Below are positions 63,681 to 64,000 of a stretch of DNA of 64,000 bases, piece after piece. The notes below the pieces were generated by a model. It saw nothing but the letters and a program-made list of their open reading frames with translations. It was not told the DNA's origin and did no database searches. The position numbers were made by a program, and so were the translations under genes. Each line of letters begins with the position of its first letter. The first letter of the stretch is position 1. The stretch comes from Botryococcus braunii. Lineage: Eukaryota > Chlorophyta > Trebouxiophyceae. Location of the stretch: contig MVGU01001627.1 of assembly GCA_002005505.1 (NCBI GenBank), positions 1-64,000 on the forward strand, read 5' to 3'.

Positions 63681-64000
63681 GTACACATAGTCAGTTTTGG
63701 TAAGTAACGAGGTTTCGAAGTCCCGTGTGATGAAGAATGTTTGAAAATTTTGAAATCCTGGACTTTGAATATAGGAAAATGTACAGGAATTGTTTATAAG
63801 TGTGCGTGTGAACAACCTCCCAAATTTTTGTTGTGTTACTGGTACTTGTCTGGATGGACAGCCTTTACGATAAGTTAACCCTTGCACTGACACCCCCACT
63901 GTCTATTGATGTTTCAAACGGGTAGATGTCTGATGAAACAGGTATTTTGAATTTGTAATTTCTTCCCTTTGTTGACACAGCCTGTTCTTTAATAAGGGGT

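Overview
This window is eukaryotic, repeat-dense nuclear DNA, almost certainly from a plant-like (streptophyte) lineage. It holds nested Ty1/copia and Ty3/gypsy (chromodomain) LTR retrotransposons, long CT/GT/AC and TGCG microsatellites, spliceosomal GT-AG introns, and copia primer-binding sites that match the plant initiator tRNA-Met. A charophyte alga with a large, LTR-rich genome (for example Chara) would fit, but the sequence alone does not prove this. No rRNA, tRNA, CRISPR or bacterial operon is visible. Element names A-H and 'LTR-4' are my own labels.

Layout. 1-443: microsatellites. 444-7544: copia A (minus), decayed. 7545-9183 and 16550-17315: two halves of an older copia, C (minus), split by copia B (9184-16549, minus, 731-bp LTRs, 5-bp target duplication CTACA). 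17316-19952: 5' half of copia E (plus, same family as A), cut by chromovirus Gy2 (19953-26990, plus). Gy2's 3' LTR breaks off after about 45 bp, where a piece of another LTR (LTR-4, minus) begins (26991-27430). 28011-46439: a non-retroviral, multi-exon, minus-strand gene (coiled coil plus transposase-like region). One of its exons is split twice, by copia H (30103-37379, plus, TSD CCGCC) and chromovirus G (37441-44857, minus, TSD TGTGG, apparently identical LTRs). 46440-47345: the leader of that gene, made of LTR-4-like exons and introns. 47352-50118: 5' half of copia F (plus). 50119-58364: copia D (minus), with an intact 1430-codon gag-pol frame and an extra 326-codon leader ORF. 58365-64000: sequence without recognisable retroelements, with a few plausible small exons, AC-rich arrays and a perfect 154-bp tandem duplication.

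Most striking pattern. The LTRs of copia D, copia H and LTR-4 contain, or exist as, paired copies of one transcribed leader: a copy carrying GT-AG introns and a second copy from which exactly those introns are missing. The LTRs of the A/E/F family and of B show the same arrangement in a one-exon form. This looks like LTRs that acquired a reverse-transcribed, already spliced leader. The same leader exons form the 5' end of the split host-like gene, so that gene may be LTR-driven or may sit inside an unusual LTR-flanked unit. A second pattern is that the A/E/F and B primer-binding sites match the anticodon stem-loop, not the 3' end, of initiator tRNA-Met. This implies half-tRNA priming.

How the parts work together: each element supplies its own gag, protease, integrase and RT-RNase H for copying. 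Only D (copia) and G (one base from an intact pol) look recently functional. The others are frameshifted or truncated.
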